Under the pieces are notes generated by a model. That model saw only the letters and a list, made by a program, of their open reading frames with translations, made no database searches and had not been told where the DNA came from. This document shows, one piece after another, positions 53,909 to 63,502 of a DNA stretch of 64,000 nucleotides (position 1 is its first letter; every line of letters begins with the position of its first letter). The stretch covers positions 3,966,501 to 4,030,500 of the forward strand of contig NZ_CP070608.1 in NCBI RefSeq assembly GCF_017068455.1, read 5' to 3'. The translations under genes were made by a program, and so were the position numbers. Origin of the DNA: Fulvivirga lutea. Its GTDB lineage: Bacteria > Bacteroidota > Bacteroidia > Cytophagales > Cyclobacteriaceae.

Positions 53909-56900
53909 TTATTCCTTTATAAATCTTATCATCTGTTGATTCTCGCCTTTTATTAAGATGAGATAGACGCCATTGTTTAAATCAGACACATCGATACTTT
54001 CAGTCAATTTAGGCTCAATTTGTCGCACTAAATTTCCTTTCATATCACTAATGAATATTTTGGCTGTTTGATCGATTGTACCTGTTAACATAATCTGATT
54101 ATTCGCTGGATTAGGATAAATGCTAACAGGTTCTATATCACGAACAGATGTACTCGTTACGGAAATTATTTCAAAAGTTCTGGAAACTACTGCCGACTCA
54201 AAATTTTCATTACCAGGTTGAATTGCTTCTACTGTAACCTCGCCTATCCCGTCAAAAATGAGTGTAGTTCCATTCAGAAATGCTGGTCCACTTGCTACAT
54301 TAAATTCCACTATTAAACCTGAAGAAGATGTTGCAGAAAGTTCCAGTATCTCTGCTTCCATAAACTGATCTTCTATTTCATTGAAAGTAATAGTTTGAGC
54401 GGCCTTATTGACGGTTAACACCTGCTCTACCGGTACAGCTGCATTGAAATCATCATCGCCTTCTTGTGTAGCAGTAATAGCCGTTGTTCCAGCTCCTATG
54501 ATTGTAACCGTTGAGCCATTCACGGTTGCCACGGATTCATCTGAACTTGTATAAGTTACTGCCAGACCTGAGCTTGCTGTAGCTGTTAATTCAAAGTCAG
54601 GATCACCAAATGCTACATCTGCTAGAGCCTCAAAAGTGATGGTCTGATCTTGTTTATCTGGCTGATCTACCACATCAAAACTTATTTGAGCTGAGGATGC
54701 ATTATAATTACTGTTACCGTCTTGGCTCACTTCTACTACCACCGCGCCAATTGTGCCATCCAGAGTAATCGTACTTCCAACGTTTGAGGCAGGGCCACTG
54801 ATTACTGCATAGCTTAATGCTAAGTTGCTGGTAGTGCTCGCTACAATTTCAAAAGCAGCATCCGTAGTCAACTTATCTGCAATTGGGTCAATGGTTATAG
54901 TTTGGTTTGCTTTATTAACCACCAACTCTTGCTGTACTTCTTGGGCTGGATTAAAAGTTTCGTTTCCAGTCTGAAAAGCAGTTATTACAGTTGTTCCTGC
55001 TCCTACTATGCTTACTGTATTTCCACTCACGGTAGCTACAGATGTATTAGAACTTGTATAGCTCACTGTGAGGTTAGAACTAGCGCTTGCCGTTAGATCA
55101 AAATCGGCATCACCAAAGGTTTTAGCTGTGAGTGCATTAAAGGTAATGGTCTGATCTGTCTTGGAAGGATCAGTTACATTAAAGGATGTCGTAGCTGTTG
55201 CCGGGTTATAGTTGGCATTACCCGCCTGACTTACTGCAACCACCACGGTACCTGTAGTGCCATCCAATGTAATTGTATTGCCAGAGATAATCGCTGGACC
55301 AGATTGAATGGCATAGGTAAGTGCTAAATTGCTTGTAGTGCTGGCAGATACCTCAAATGGAGCATCGGACACCAATTTATCAGCTATTGGATCTATTGTG
55401 ATTGTTTGATTTCCTTTAACAGCTGTAAAGTTCCAGGTGGTATTATCAAATACTTCTGGTACTGTATTACCTGCCGCATCTTGCAGCACATTGTCATTTA
55501 TGAGAATATAGTACTGTTTCCCGTATTCGAGATCATTGGTAGGGTTTAACGTTATTGTATTTCCCGAAATCGTAACGCGCCCATCTCCATTGTTTTCAGG
55601 ATCAAAACTTTCAACTGAATCATCTGTATCAAAATCAATTAAGCGAATTAAGTTCAAGCTTGATGGAACAGCGAATATTGGTTCATCAAACGTGATTACC
55701 AAGTTGGTGTTGATTGGTACAGATGTAGCATTGTCCAAAGGATTCAAAGACACAATTGATGGAGGTGTTTCGTCTACCACCGGTGCCGCTTCAGTGGTGA
55801 AATTCCATGTGGTATTATCAAATATCTCTGGTACTGCATTACCTGCTGCATCTTGCAGCACGTTATCATTTATAAGAATATAATATTGTTTGTCATAATC
55901 GAGATCATTTGTAGGATTCAAGGTTATTGTGTTACCAGAAATCGTAACACGCCCATCTCCATTGTTTTCTGGGTCAAAACTTTCAACTGCATCATCGGTA
56001 TCAAAATCAACTAAGCGAATTAAGTTCAAGCTTGATGGAACAGCGAATATTGGTTCATCAAACGTGATTACCAAGTTGGTGTTGATTGGCACAGAGGTAG
56101 CATTGTCCAAAGGATTTAAAGACACGATTGATGGAGGGGTAACATCAGCATTACAGTCAATTGAAAAACTTAATCCCGCATCTACAGTCCCTGAGAAATT
56201 ATTTTCAAAATATGTTACGTCATCTACTTCAACACAAGAAAGGTTAGGGTTATTTATTAATTCCAAATCTTGCAAAATGGTATTGTTTCCATTCTTAATA
56301 CTTAATGACTGCAAATTATTGTTACTTAAATAAATGAATTCCATCGATGGGTTATTATCGAAATTCAGTCCTGTAAGAATATTGTCATTAAGTATAACCT
56401 CGTTCAAATTAGGGTTATTTGAAAAATCTAAATTTTCAAGATTATTGCCGTCTGCAGAGAAGAAAACAAGGTTTGGAAATATGCTTAAATCAAATGATGA
56501 GAAATTGTTGAAATCAATGGTGATATCAGATAACAATAGATTATTTGACAAGTCTAAATTATCAAGTCCAACACCAAGAATATTAATTGCCGTTAGGTTA
56601 GTATTACTACTGAGATCCAGTTGAGTTAGGGAACTACATCTCAACAGAGCCAAAGAGGTTAAGGCTGAATTGTTACTCAAATTTAAATTAGTAATTGGAT
56701 TATCTGATAATGAGAGTGTCGTTAAATTTAAGTTGTTTGACACATCAATTGAAGTTAGGTTATGAGCATTAAGCCCTAAATATTCCAATTGATCGAGCGA
56801 GCTAATATTCACTGAAGAAAGTTTACCATTATTCCCGCCTGACACGATTAATCTCGTAAGATTAACGAAAGCTTCTATTCCTGTTAGGTCTGTTATTCCG

Positions 56901-59900
56901 CCATTAAAAATTTGAATTTCACCTGCAAATGCTTCAGCTTCACTCACCTGAATTTCAGCATCACTGTTTGTATTGATGGAAGAGCTGCCAACCAAATACG
57001 CTTTAAAATTAGTATCCGGAATATTTACTATCGGATCACAGTTTAGCGCAAAACTTGTTCCTGCATCTTTATTGGTCCAGTTGGTATTGGCATAGGTAAC
57101 ATCATCGACTTGCACACAGCTTAAGTTAGGATTGCCAGTTATGCTAAAGTCAGCGGTACCAATATTGCTGTTGGTCCCATTTCGCATATCCAAAGATGTG
57201 AGACTATTATTTGACAATATTACATAGTACAAATCTGGGTTGTTTGATAAGTCTAGAGTACTAAGATTATTGTCATTTAACTCCAATGCACTGAGCAAAG
57301 CATTGTTCGATAAATCAATACCACTTAGGTTATTATTTTGCGCATATAAATTCACAAGATTTGAAAGCATAGTCACATTTAATGTACTCATACCATTTCC
57401 TAGAACACCTAATTCATCAAGCATAGTATTGGTTGAAACATTGATTGAGGAAATCTGATTGTTATCTAAGCGCAACTCCTGAAGATTCGGATTATTAGCT
57501 ACGTTAATAGACATTAGGTTATTATTCCTTAGCCACAAGAAAGTAAGACCTGATTGGTTAGTGACATCAATGGTTGAAATACCTGTATTATCTAAGTAAA
57601 TGCCAGTTAGTGCAGTATTTGCTGTTAAATCAATAGCGTTAATGGCATTATCAGACAAATTAATTCGGTCTAAGGATGTAAAAGCCTCTATACCTGTAGC
57701 ATCGGTAATACCTGCTGAAGGTGTCCAGATTTGCCCGGTAAAAGCCGTTGCTTCACTCACTTGAATTTCACTGTCTGCATTCGTATTGATGGAAGAGTTT
57801 CCTACTAGATATGCTTTCAAATTCGCATCAGGTATGTTAACAATAGGTTCTGCTGCTTCTGTAGTAAAATTCAGTATAGTATTATCAATAATATTCGCTA
57901 GTTTATTTCCTGCCAGATCTTCTATGGGCTTACCTGTAGTTGTTGTCCAATATCTGACCCAGTAGTTAACATTTGGTAGCAGAATAGGAAGATTATTGAG
58001 GGTAAGTGTATTTCCAGAAAATGTGGCTTCTGAGGAGCTCAAATCGAAACTTTTTACAAGGATATTTCCGTCAGTAAAATTTCTTAATTCAAAGAAATAA
58101 TTTATTCCAGCAAGTCCGGGAGAACTAGCCAATCTTACACTCTCGTCAAAAGTGATCGTCATACTACTGATGTCCGTAGGCACATTTGTGGCATTATTAG
58201 CAGGATTAAATGAAGTTACGGTTGGGGGAGTTACGTCAGATGCTGCGGCAGATCTAAAACTCCACTGAGCATAAAATTGGTTACCCGTATAAGGCACACC
58301 ACTAGTACTTTCAATAAATCCAGACTCAAAGAAAATTCCATAGTTCGCATCGGGATCCAGATCCTGATTTGTAGTAATTGTCAAAGAATTACCATTTACA
58401 GAAACTGCAGCATCATTTGGATTAAAATATGTAGGTGTACCCACAGCATCATCCAAATTGTCTATACCTGCTATCAATGAATTATCTGAACTTACTTGAA
58501 TAGGAATATCAAATGAAATAGTAAAATTTCTCGTAGTAGTTGATACATCAGTGGCCGATAGAGCAGGTGATAAAGACTGTCTTACAGGTGCTCCTGTTCC
58601 TGTGGTAAATGTCCACTCACCAGGATCGATGTTAGGTATTCTGTTACCATCTGCATCAACATAAGTACTAAGCGCACCTGTTAATCTTACCTCGTATGTA
58701 GTATTTGGGGCTAAAGCCGGTAAGTTATTGATGTGCATATCCAGCCCATCAAATATTATATCTGGCGAACTGCCGTTCATTGGATAGTTCTTTATCAAGC
58801 TCACACCTTGATAAATATAAACATTACCACCTGAGCCATCGGGATTAAAGAAAATTGGTTCTGAATAGGTAACGGTAAGGCTATTAATGGATGGAGAAAC
58901 CCCACTTGTATTGTTTGCGGGAGTTAGACCCGCTACCGTAGGCGGTATAGTGGTGGTAAACTGATAGGTATTTAATGTTAATTCAGGAGTAGGATTATTA
59001 GCCAAATCCTGACCTACACCAGTCGGTATATATAATGTATATGTTGTACCGGGGTCTAGTGGAAGTACTGAAATAATTGAAAAACGCAAATTTCCACTCG
59101 CGATCGTTGGAGTAAAACTTCCAATTAAATTATTGGCCTCATCTCTTAATTCTGCAGAGCCAGAGCCTACAATTACATCCTCATCATAATTAACAATAAT
59201 CTGTGTTTGAGTTAAAGAGACATTTTGTGCACCATTAGCGGGTAAATAGTCTACAACCTGAGGAGCAACGTTATCACCAATACCTGTGGTAAAAGAATAA
59301 CTCTTATTAGTTATTCCTGCGAAGTTATTATTACTATCATCTTTAATTACACCAGCAGGTATATGCACATAATATTGCGTGCTATTGGTCAAGGTAGTAA
59401 GTGGTACCGTAATAGTGGTTCTAGGCAATGGGCTGGTATTTTGAGAGAAAGAAGCTGAGCCTATGGCGATAGTTTGAATAACCGCATCATCACTAAATCT
59501 TCTTAATTCAATGTTACCAGTACCGGCTACAACCACTTCATCAAAAGTTAATAGAACATTTGATGATGTAGCTACATTAGTTGCTCCCGCAACTGGTAGT
59601 TGTTTTATCAAACTTGGATTCACATTATCCGCCCCAGTGGAAAATGTTAATAATGTCCCATCACTCTTAGGAGTCCAACTGCCCCATTCGCCTGTGTTTT
59701 CGTTATATATATCCGCGATTTTATCGAAGTTGATGTTATCAAAACCTGTGGCAACTAGTTCATACGTGGTGAATGGATCTAACTGACTGGCTAAATCAGC
59801 CGTTGATAAACCCAGGAATGGCGTCATTGTCAGGGTTCTTAGGTTATCCCCATAACTAAAGGTGGTAATATTAGTAGCATTTCCAGATCTCCTTAGATAT

Positions 59901-60100
59901 ACCTTGTCCAGATTGGCACTAACACCAGATACTTGGTAAGGAATACTCCAATTAAATTGAATCGATCCCGGCTGAACATTCACATTGGTGCCGTTATCTG
60001 CTGGCATGGATGAACTTGGGTCTTGTGCCCAAGACAAATGCATTACAAAAACTAAAAGAGCTGCAAGCAGTGGTTTAAAATGAGTTGATAATATTCGCAT
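53909..60100 (-). CDS. Giant T9SS-secreted protein with Ig-like, LRR and repeat modules
   Basis: A 2063-residue surface or secreted protein with no catalytic motif seen. Signal peptide 1-25; N-terminal beta domain to about 150; several Big_5 (SbsA-type) Ig-like domains (about 155-745); LRR block 1 (about 752-1020, eight 21-residue repeats); LRR block 2 (about 1022-1315, nine repeats); two almost identical Big_5 domains (about 1317-1557); five related Ig-like repeats beginning 'QTITIDPIADKL' or 'QTITFNAL' (about 1560-1960); a T9SS type A sorting domain (about 1985-2063; IYPNPANNQI). It is probably an adhesin-like or matrix protein. A second, near-identical C-terminus occurs at the window's end. 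Confidence 0.92.
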   Translation of the reverse strand: MRILSTHFKPLLAALLVFVMHLSWAQDPSSSMPADNGTNVNVQPGSIQFNWSIPYQVSGVSANLDKVYLRRSGNATNITTFSYGDNLRTLTMTPFLGLSTADLASQLDPFTTYELVATGFDNINFDKIADIYNENTGEWGSWTPKSDGTLLTFSTGADNVNPSLIKQLPVAGATNVATSSNVLLTFDEVVVAGTGNIELRRFSDDAVIQTIAIGSASFSQNTSPLPRTTITVPLTTLTNSTQYYVHIPAGVIKDDSNNNFAGITNKSYSFTTGIGDNVAPQVVDYLPANGAQNVSLTQTQIIVNYDEDVIVGSGSAELRDEANNLIGSFTPTIASGNLRFSIISVLPLDPGTTYTLYIPTGVGQDLANNPTPELTLNTYQFTTTIPPTVAGLTPANNTSGVSPSINSLTVTYSEPIFFNPDGSGGNVYIYQGVSLIKNYPMNGSSPDIIFDGLDMHINNLPALAPNTTYEVRLTGALSTYVDADGNRIPNIDPGEWTFTTGTGAPVRQSLSPALSATDVSTTTRNFTISFDIPIQVSSDNSLIAGIDNLDDAVGTPTYFNPNDAAVSVNGNSLTITTNQDLDPDANYGIFFESGFIESTSGVPYTGNQFYAQWSFRSAAASDVTPPTVTSFNPANNATNVPTDISSMTITFDESVRLASSPGLAGINYFFELRNFTDGNILVKSFDLSSSEATFSGNTLTLNNLPILLPNVNYWVRYWTTTTGKPIEDLAGNKLANIIDNTILNFTTEAAEPIVNIPDANLKAYLVGNSSINTNADSEIQVSEATAFTGQIWTPSAGITDATGIEAFTSLDRINLSDNAINAIDLTANTALTGIYLDNTGISTIDVTNQSGLTFLWLRNNNLMSINVANNPNLQELRLDNNQISSINVSTNTMLDELGVLGNGMSTLNVTMLSNLVNLYAQNNNLSGIDLSNNALLSALELNDNNLSTLDLSNNPDLYYVILSNNSLTSLDMRNGTNSNIGTADFSITGNPNLSCVQVDDVTYANTNWTNKDAGTSFALNCDPIVNIPDTNFKAYLVGSSSINTNSDAEIQVSEAEAFAGEIQIFNGGITDLTGIEAFVNLTRLIVSGGNNGKLSSVNISSLDQLEYLGLNAHNLTSIDVSNNLNLTTLSLSDNPITNLNLSNNSALTSLALLRCSSLTQLDLSSNTNLTAINILGVGLDNLDLSNNLLLSDITIDFNNFSSFDLSIFPNLVFFSADGNNLENLDFSNNPNLNEVILNDNILTGLNFDNNPSMEFIYLSNNNLQSLSIKNGNNTILQDLELINNPNLSCVEVDDVTYFENNFSGTVDAGLSFSIDCNADVTPPSIVSLNPLDNATSVPINTNLVITFDEPIFAVPSSLNLIRLVDFDTDDAVESFDPENNGDGRVTISGNTITLNPTNDLDYDKQYYILINDNVLQDAAGNAVPEIFDNTTWNFTTEAAPVVDETPPSIVSLNPLDNATSVPINTNLVITFDEPIFAVPSSLNLIRLIDFDTDDSVESFDPENNGDGRVTISGNTITLNPTNDLEYGKQYYILINDNVLQDAAGNTVPEVFDNTTWNFTAVKGNQTITIDPIADKLVSDAPFEVSASTTSNLALTYAIQSGPAIISGNTITLDGTTGTVVVAVSQAGNANYNPATATTSFNVTDPSKTDQTITFNALTAKTFGDADFDLTASASSNLTVSYTSSNTSVATVSGNTVSIVGAGTTVITAFQTGNETFNPAQEVQQELVVNKANQTITIDPIADKLTTDAAFEIVASTTSNLALSYAVISGPASNVGSTITLDGTIGAVVVEVSQDGNSNYNASSAQISFDVVDQPDKQDQTITFEALADVAFGDPDFELTATASSGLAVTYTSSDESVATVNGSTVTIIGAGTTAITATQEGDDDFNAAVPVEQVLTVNKAAQTITFNEIEDQFMEAEILELSATSSSGLIVEFNVASGPAFLNGTTLIFDGIGEVTVEAIQPGNENFESAVVSRTFEIISVTSTSVRDIEPVSIYPNPANNQIMLTGTIDQTAKIFISDMKGNLVRQIEPKLTESIDVSDLNNGVYLILIKGENQQMIRFIKE
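55431..55769 (-). repeat. Tandem Ig-like domain repeat, unit nearest C-terminus
   Basis: One of two almost identical segments with an offset of exactly 372 bp (124 codons) inside the T9SS protein; partner is 55803-56141. Shared stretches include FDEPIFAVPSSLNLIRL and 'SFDPENNGDGRVTISG'. A few codon differences include VDFDTDDA versus IDFDTDDS. Confidence 0.95.
55803..56141 (-). repeat. Tandem Ig-like domain repeat, unit nearest N-terminus
   Basis: Partner of 55431-55769, offset 372 bp. The high nucleotide identity, including silent sites, shows a recent duplication or conversion inside the gene; the other Big_5 domains in the protein are much more diverged. Confidence 0.95.
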
Positions 60101-60230
60101 AGTAGTAAGATTTTAATTGTCTTGCTAAAGTCTTACTATTATGGCCTCACTTCAATCGGGTATTTTCACATGATTGTACGGGAAATTACGTATTCTATAT
60201 AACTATTCAGTCACTAGATTTGATTATATT

Positions 60231-60258
60231 AAGTTATAAGTTCCAAGTTCTAGGTTCT
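60231..60258. repeat. Four tandem heptamers
   Basis: AAGTTAT AAGTTCC AAGTTCT AGGTTCT in the 194-bp gap between the response regulator and the T9SS gene. The gap also has a short inverted pair GTTGAA...TTCAAC (about 60270-60284). No gene or clear promoter box is seen here. Confidence 0.6.
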
Positions 60259-60294
60259 GAGTGATTGTGAGTTGAACTTTCAACTTTGAACTAA

Positions 60295-60906
60295 CTACCC
60301 CTTAATTAATCCGGTTTTCAATGCTTTCTTAACCAGTTCGATAGGTGTACCTACATCTAGTTTTTTAAGAAGATTGTTTTTGTGGGTCTCCACAGTTCTT
60401 GGGCTAATAGACAGTTTATCGGCTATTTGTTTGTACGGTAGGCCATCTGCCAATAATTGCAGTATTTCTAATTCTCTTATACTTAAATCAGACGCGTCTT
60501 CAACAAGTAAATGGCTGAAGGATTGGGAGATATATTTCTTTCCGGCCATTACTGCGGCCATGGCTCTTATGTACTCGTCACTGTTTATATCCTTACCCAA
60601 AAAACCCGAAGCTCCGGCATGCTGAGCACGCTGTAGGTCAAGGGCATTTGGTTCGGCTGTTAATAGAATGAATTTAGATTGCGGCTTTAAACGGATTAAC
60701 TCTTGAATTAACAAAGCCCCATTGGCATCTGGTAATCGCAGGTCGACAAATACAATGTCTGGATTTAAGTTTTCGATTTTCCGTTTTGCCTCTTCACCGG
60801 AGGCTGCTTCTCCAGCCACTTCGTACTCAGGATAACCAAGTAAAATAGCCTTTAAGCCATCACGTACAATTTTATGATCGTCTATAATAAAGATTGAGTA
60901 GGTCAT
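60295..60906 (-). CDS. NarL/LuxR-family response regulator
   Basis: A 203-residue transcription factor. Receiver domain (1-120) with D9-D10, phospho-acceptor D55 (IVFVDLRLP) and conserved lysine in FLGKDI; C-terminal LuxR-type HTH (about 140-203; 'LSIRELEILQLLADGLPYKQIADKL', then 'SPRTVETHKNNLLKKL'). It overlaps the upstream kinase by 1 bp (ATG in CATCA), so the two form a cognate pair. The pair lies between the two copies of the T9SS cassette and could control them, by inference. Confidence 0.95.
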   Translation of the reverse strand: MTYSIFIIDDHKIVRDGLKAILLGYPEYEVAGEAASGEEAKRKIENLNPDIVFVDLRLPDANGALLIQELIRLKPQSKFILLTAEPNALDLQRAQHAGASGFLGKDINSDEYIRAMAAVMAGKKYISQSFSHLLVEDASDLSIRELEILQLLADGLPYKQIADKLSISPRTVETHKNNLLKKLDVGTPIELVKKALKTGLIKG

Positions 60907-62900
60907 CAGGCAGCCTTTGGAAATATTAACCTAAATGTTGTGCCTTTGTTTTCTTCGCTTTCCACTTCCAGTTTGCCGCCCATTTTATTTAGCAATTCTT
61001 TTGACAGGGTAATGCCTAAGCCCGTCCCTTTTTTATCAGAGTTTTTGATATCATGAACAGAAGTTGTCTCACCCAAAATAATCTTAACCTGCTCACTGTT
61101 CATGCCAACCCCACGATCTTTAATCGAAATTCTGCTTTCCTTTTCATTTTCTTCCACAAGTATATCTATCGATTCACCCATATTAGAAAATTTTATAGCA
61201 TTACTTAAAATATTCCGCGTGATGATTTTTAAATAATCTAAATCTGCTTTCAGCTTAACTTCAGATGAAAACATCCTGTTTATGGTGATTTTATTGGCTT
61301 CTGCAGCTACACTTAATTGATTGCTTATGTCTTCCAGCACGGCACTCACTTGCAGTTCTGTTGGATTATAATTTAACTGTCCAGTTTGATTTAGTGCCCA
61401 ACGGAGTAAATTATCCATCATGTCATGCACTTCTTTAGAGGAATCGCGAAGATTTTCCACGAATGACTTCAGCTGTTCTTTTTCTAGTCTCTCCCAATTA
61501 TCAGTTAAGCTTTTAGTTATGGTATGAAATGAACTGAGAGGACTTTTTAGATCGTGCGAGATAATTGAGAAAAGCCTGTCTTTGGTAAAGTTTAGTTCCT
61601 TTAATTCCTGATTTTGAGTGTCTAGAACTTTCTTAGAGGCATTCTCTTTTTTATAAGAACGATATAATAGCAAGGCAATGATTATTACTGCAGCTAACAC
61701 TGCCACTAATAATAATCTAAACTGTTTGTCGCGTTCCTGCTGAAGTCGCTGAATCTCATTTTCACTTTCTAGTTTAGCAATCTCAGTTTCCTTTAACTCG
61801 GTGTCAAACTTCACTTGTAACTCCTGCAACGACTGTTCTTGTTCCGCAGAAACTATGGAATCGTTTAAATAGGCATATTTTGACCAATTTTCGCTCGCCT
61901 CCTTGTACTGACCATTACCTTCATACAATTGAGCAAGAATTTTATACATATCACTTTTGGCATTCACATTTTTTAGAAGTTTTATGGATTGCTCTGCAGG
62001 GGATATTCCATCTTTATACCGACCCAGCTTTAAATAATACTCAGCACGGTTGCCTAGATCTATCGAATAGGCAATGGAATCTCCAACAGCTAAATCAAGT
62101 TCCAAGGCTTTAGTATTCATGTATAAAGCTGAGTCATACTTCCTTTCATTATCATACAAAACCGCCAAACTGTTATACGTTTTTGCTAAGCCCTTTTGGT
62201 CATCATACTTTTGCTTTATAACAATAGACTTTTTGAAGAAATATCTGGCTGAATCATAAGAAAACAGTTCAGAAATATAAATACCCATATTATGGTATGA
62301 TGAGCCCAACGCTGCTGTATCACCTAATTGCCATTTGTAGCCAATGGCCTTATTTATATAATAAATGGCGTTTTTATAATCCTCTAAATATCCATAAGTT
62401 GCTCCTATGTTATTTGTAATTCTGGCCAGTAGTGCTTGATTATTTACTGCCTCAGCTATGCGAAAACACTTGATCCAACTTTCTAATGCCATCTTATCAT
62501 TAGCCTCATAATAATAGGTAGCTCCTATTTCGCTGTACACTTCAGCAATAAAGGAAGAGTCTAAATCATTACCACGTTTAGTAAGAATTTGAAGGTAAAG
62601 AGAGCGAGCAGAGTCCAATTGATTTTGATACTGCACGTTCATGGCAATCCGTTTTTCAGACATAGCTAAAAGACCAGGCTCGTTTAAATCCTGTGCTATT
62701 CTTTGGGCTTCTCTTACAAGTGCATAATGTAATTCTGAATTTGTTCGAAGTGCCTTGTCTGAATAATCCAGTAAAAATTTAACCTTATCTTCTTTTTGAG
62801 GAATGTTTTTAATCTGCAAGGAAATGCTATCTGGTAATTGAGCATGAATTACAGACTGAACCAATAAAGTAGTTACTAAAACAAAGCCAAAACGAAACAT
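60906..62900 (-). CDS. TPR sensor histidine kinase
   Basis: A 664-residue membrane histidine kinase. Signal peptide (1-20), periplasmic TPR array (about 60-370), a coiled coil, one membrane helix (about 398-417; LLLVAVLAAVIIIALLLY), HisKA with H449 (SIISHDLKSPLSSF) and HATPase_c (about 545-660; N box NILSNAIKFS, G1 DRGVGM, G2 GTGLGI). It likely senses a periplasmic protein or peptide via the TPRs and phosphorylates the NarL-type regulator whose start overlaps its stop. This is a common Bacteroidota type. Confidence 0.94.
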   Translation of the reverse strand: MFRFGFVLVTTLLVQSVIHAQLPDSISLQIKNIPQKEDKVKFLLDYSDKALRTNSELHYALVREAQRIAQDLNEPGLLAMSEKRIAMNVQYQNQLDSARSLYLQILTKRGNDLDSSFIAEVYSEIGATYYYEANDKMALESWIKCFRIAEAVNNQALLARITNNIGATYGYLEDYKNAIYYINKAIGYKWQLGDTAALGSSYHNMGIYISELFSYDSARYFFKKSIVIKQKYDDQKGLAKTYNSLAVLYDNERKYDSALYMNTKALELDLAVGDSIAYSIDLGNRAEYYLKLGRYKDGISPAEQSIKLLKNVNAKSDMYKILAQLYEGNGQYKEASENWSKYAYLNDSIVSAEQEQSLQELQVKFDTELKETEIAKLESENEIQRLQQERDKQFRLLLVAVLAAVIIIALLLYRSYKKENASKKVLDTQNQELKELNFTKDRLFSIISHDLKSPLSSFHTITKSLTDNWERLEKEQLKSFVENLRDSSKEVHDMMDNLLRWALNQTGQLNYNPTELQVSAVLEDISNQLSVAAEANKITINRMFSSEVKLKADLDYLKIITRNILSNAIKFSNMGESIDILVEENEKESRISIKDRGVGMNSEQVKIILGETTSVHDIKNSDKKGTGLGITLSKELLNKMGGKLEVESEENKGTTFRLIFPKAA

Positions 62901-62969
62901 AGCTTTGAATATAGTAAATCGATATTTTAATTGGGGTTTTTGGGCGATTTTTTAAATAGGAATGAAAAT

Positions 62970-63004
62970 AAAACCCTCCCCTGCCGAAGCAAGAAGAGGG
63001 TTTT
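62970..63004 (-). terminator. UUCG-loop terminator, second copy
   Basis: Same structure as at 53377-53414: AAAACCCTC (62970-62978) pairs with GAGGGTTTT (62996-63004) enclosing a GC-TTCG-GC tip on the minus strand. It terminates the second lipoprotein gene. Confidence 0.82.
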
Positions 63005-63027
63005 ATCAATCACACACACACTTACTA

Positions 63028-63480
63028 CTACTGACTGATTAACTCGAACTGGTATTCACCTTCTACACTATTAATTCTGCCACCTGAAGGGCCCCCAGCA
63101 GTGAATGTCAATGTCAAAGTATTTCCAATTATTCGAGTTTTCATAGCTACTCCGTCACCTCTTAAAATAGTGTTAATATCTTGTCCGCTCAGCTGCCAAT
63201 TGCCTTCCGCAGGCCATGCACTCGAAATGGCATTCTCTGTTTTGAATGTTCCTTCAGAGAACGTTACATTAAACCCTTCAAATTGATCACTCACATCGAA
63301 GCCATCTTTTAACACAGACGTTTCTGACTGGGCAACCCATGGTTTACCTTCATTCACTAACAATGCCACTTGCTGTACGGCAGGGTTTGGCTGAGCCTCT
63401 TCTCCTCCGCTATCACAACCCATTATGGCCATTAAACTTGTTATGGTACAAATCGCTATAATATATCTTAATGCTTTCAT
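63028..63480 (-). CDS. Small lipoprotein, copy 2 of duplicated cassette
   Basis: A 150-residue lipoprotein (AIMGC22) that differs from the copy at 53435 only at two positions in the signal peptide (S3 to A and A12 to T). The mature part is identical, so both products should function alike. The gene follows the second T9SS gene after 22 bp and is itself followed by the second UUCG terminator. Family not recognised. Confidence 0.82.
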   Translation of the reverse strand: MKALRYIIAICTITSLMAIMGCDSGGEEAQPNPAVQQVALLVNEGKPWVAQSETSVLKDGFDVSDQFEGFNVTFSEGTFKTENAISSAWPAEGNWQLSGQDINTILRGDGVAMKTRIIGNTLTLTFTAGGPSGGRINSVEGEYQFELISQ

Positions 63481-63502
63481 CGTATTCTTCTGTTTTAATG
63501 AG

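Larger units (their letters stand above)
53373..54406 (-). repeat. Duplicated segment, copy 1 (pair with 62960-64000)
   Basis: Terminator, lipoprotein gene and last ~500 bp of the T9SS gene recur at 62960-64000 with an offset of 9589-9594 bp. Visible differences are scattered single bases and a 4-bp CACA insertion in copy 2; most changes in the coding part are silent. The second copy continues past the window edge, so the full length of the duplication is not seen. Confidence 0.92.

Noticed and set aside
55536-56624. Plus-strand frames within the T9SS gene
   Set aside because: They mirror repeats of the real gene on the opposite strand and have low-complexity serine/lysine-rich translations.
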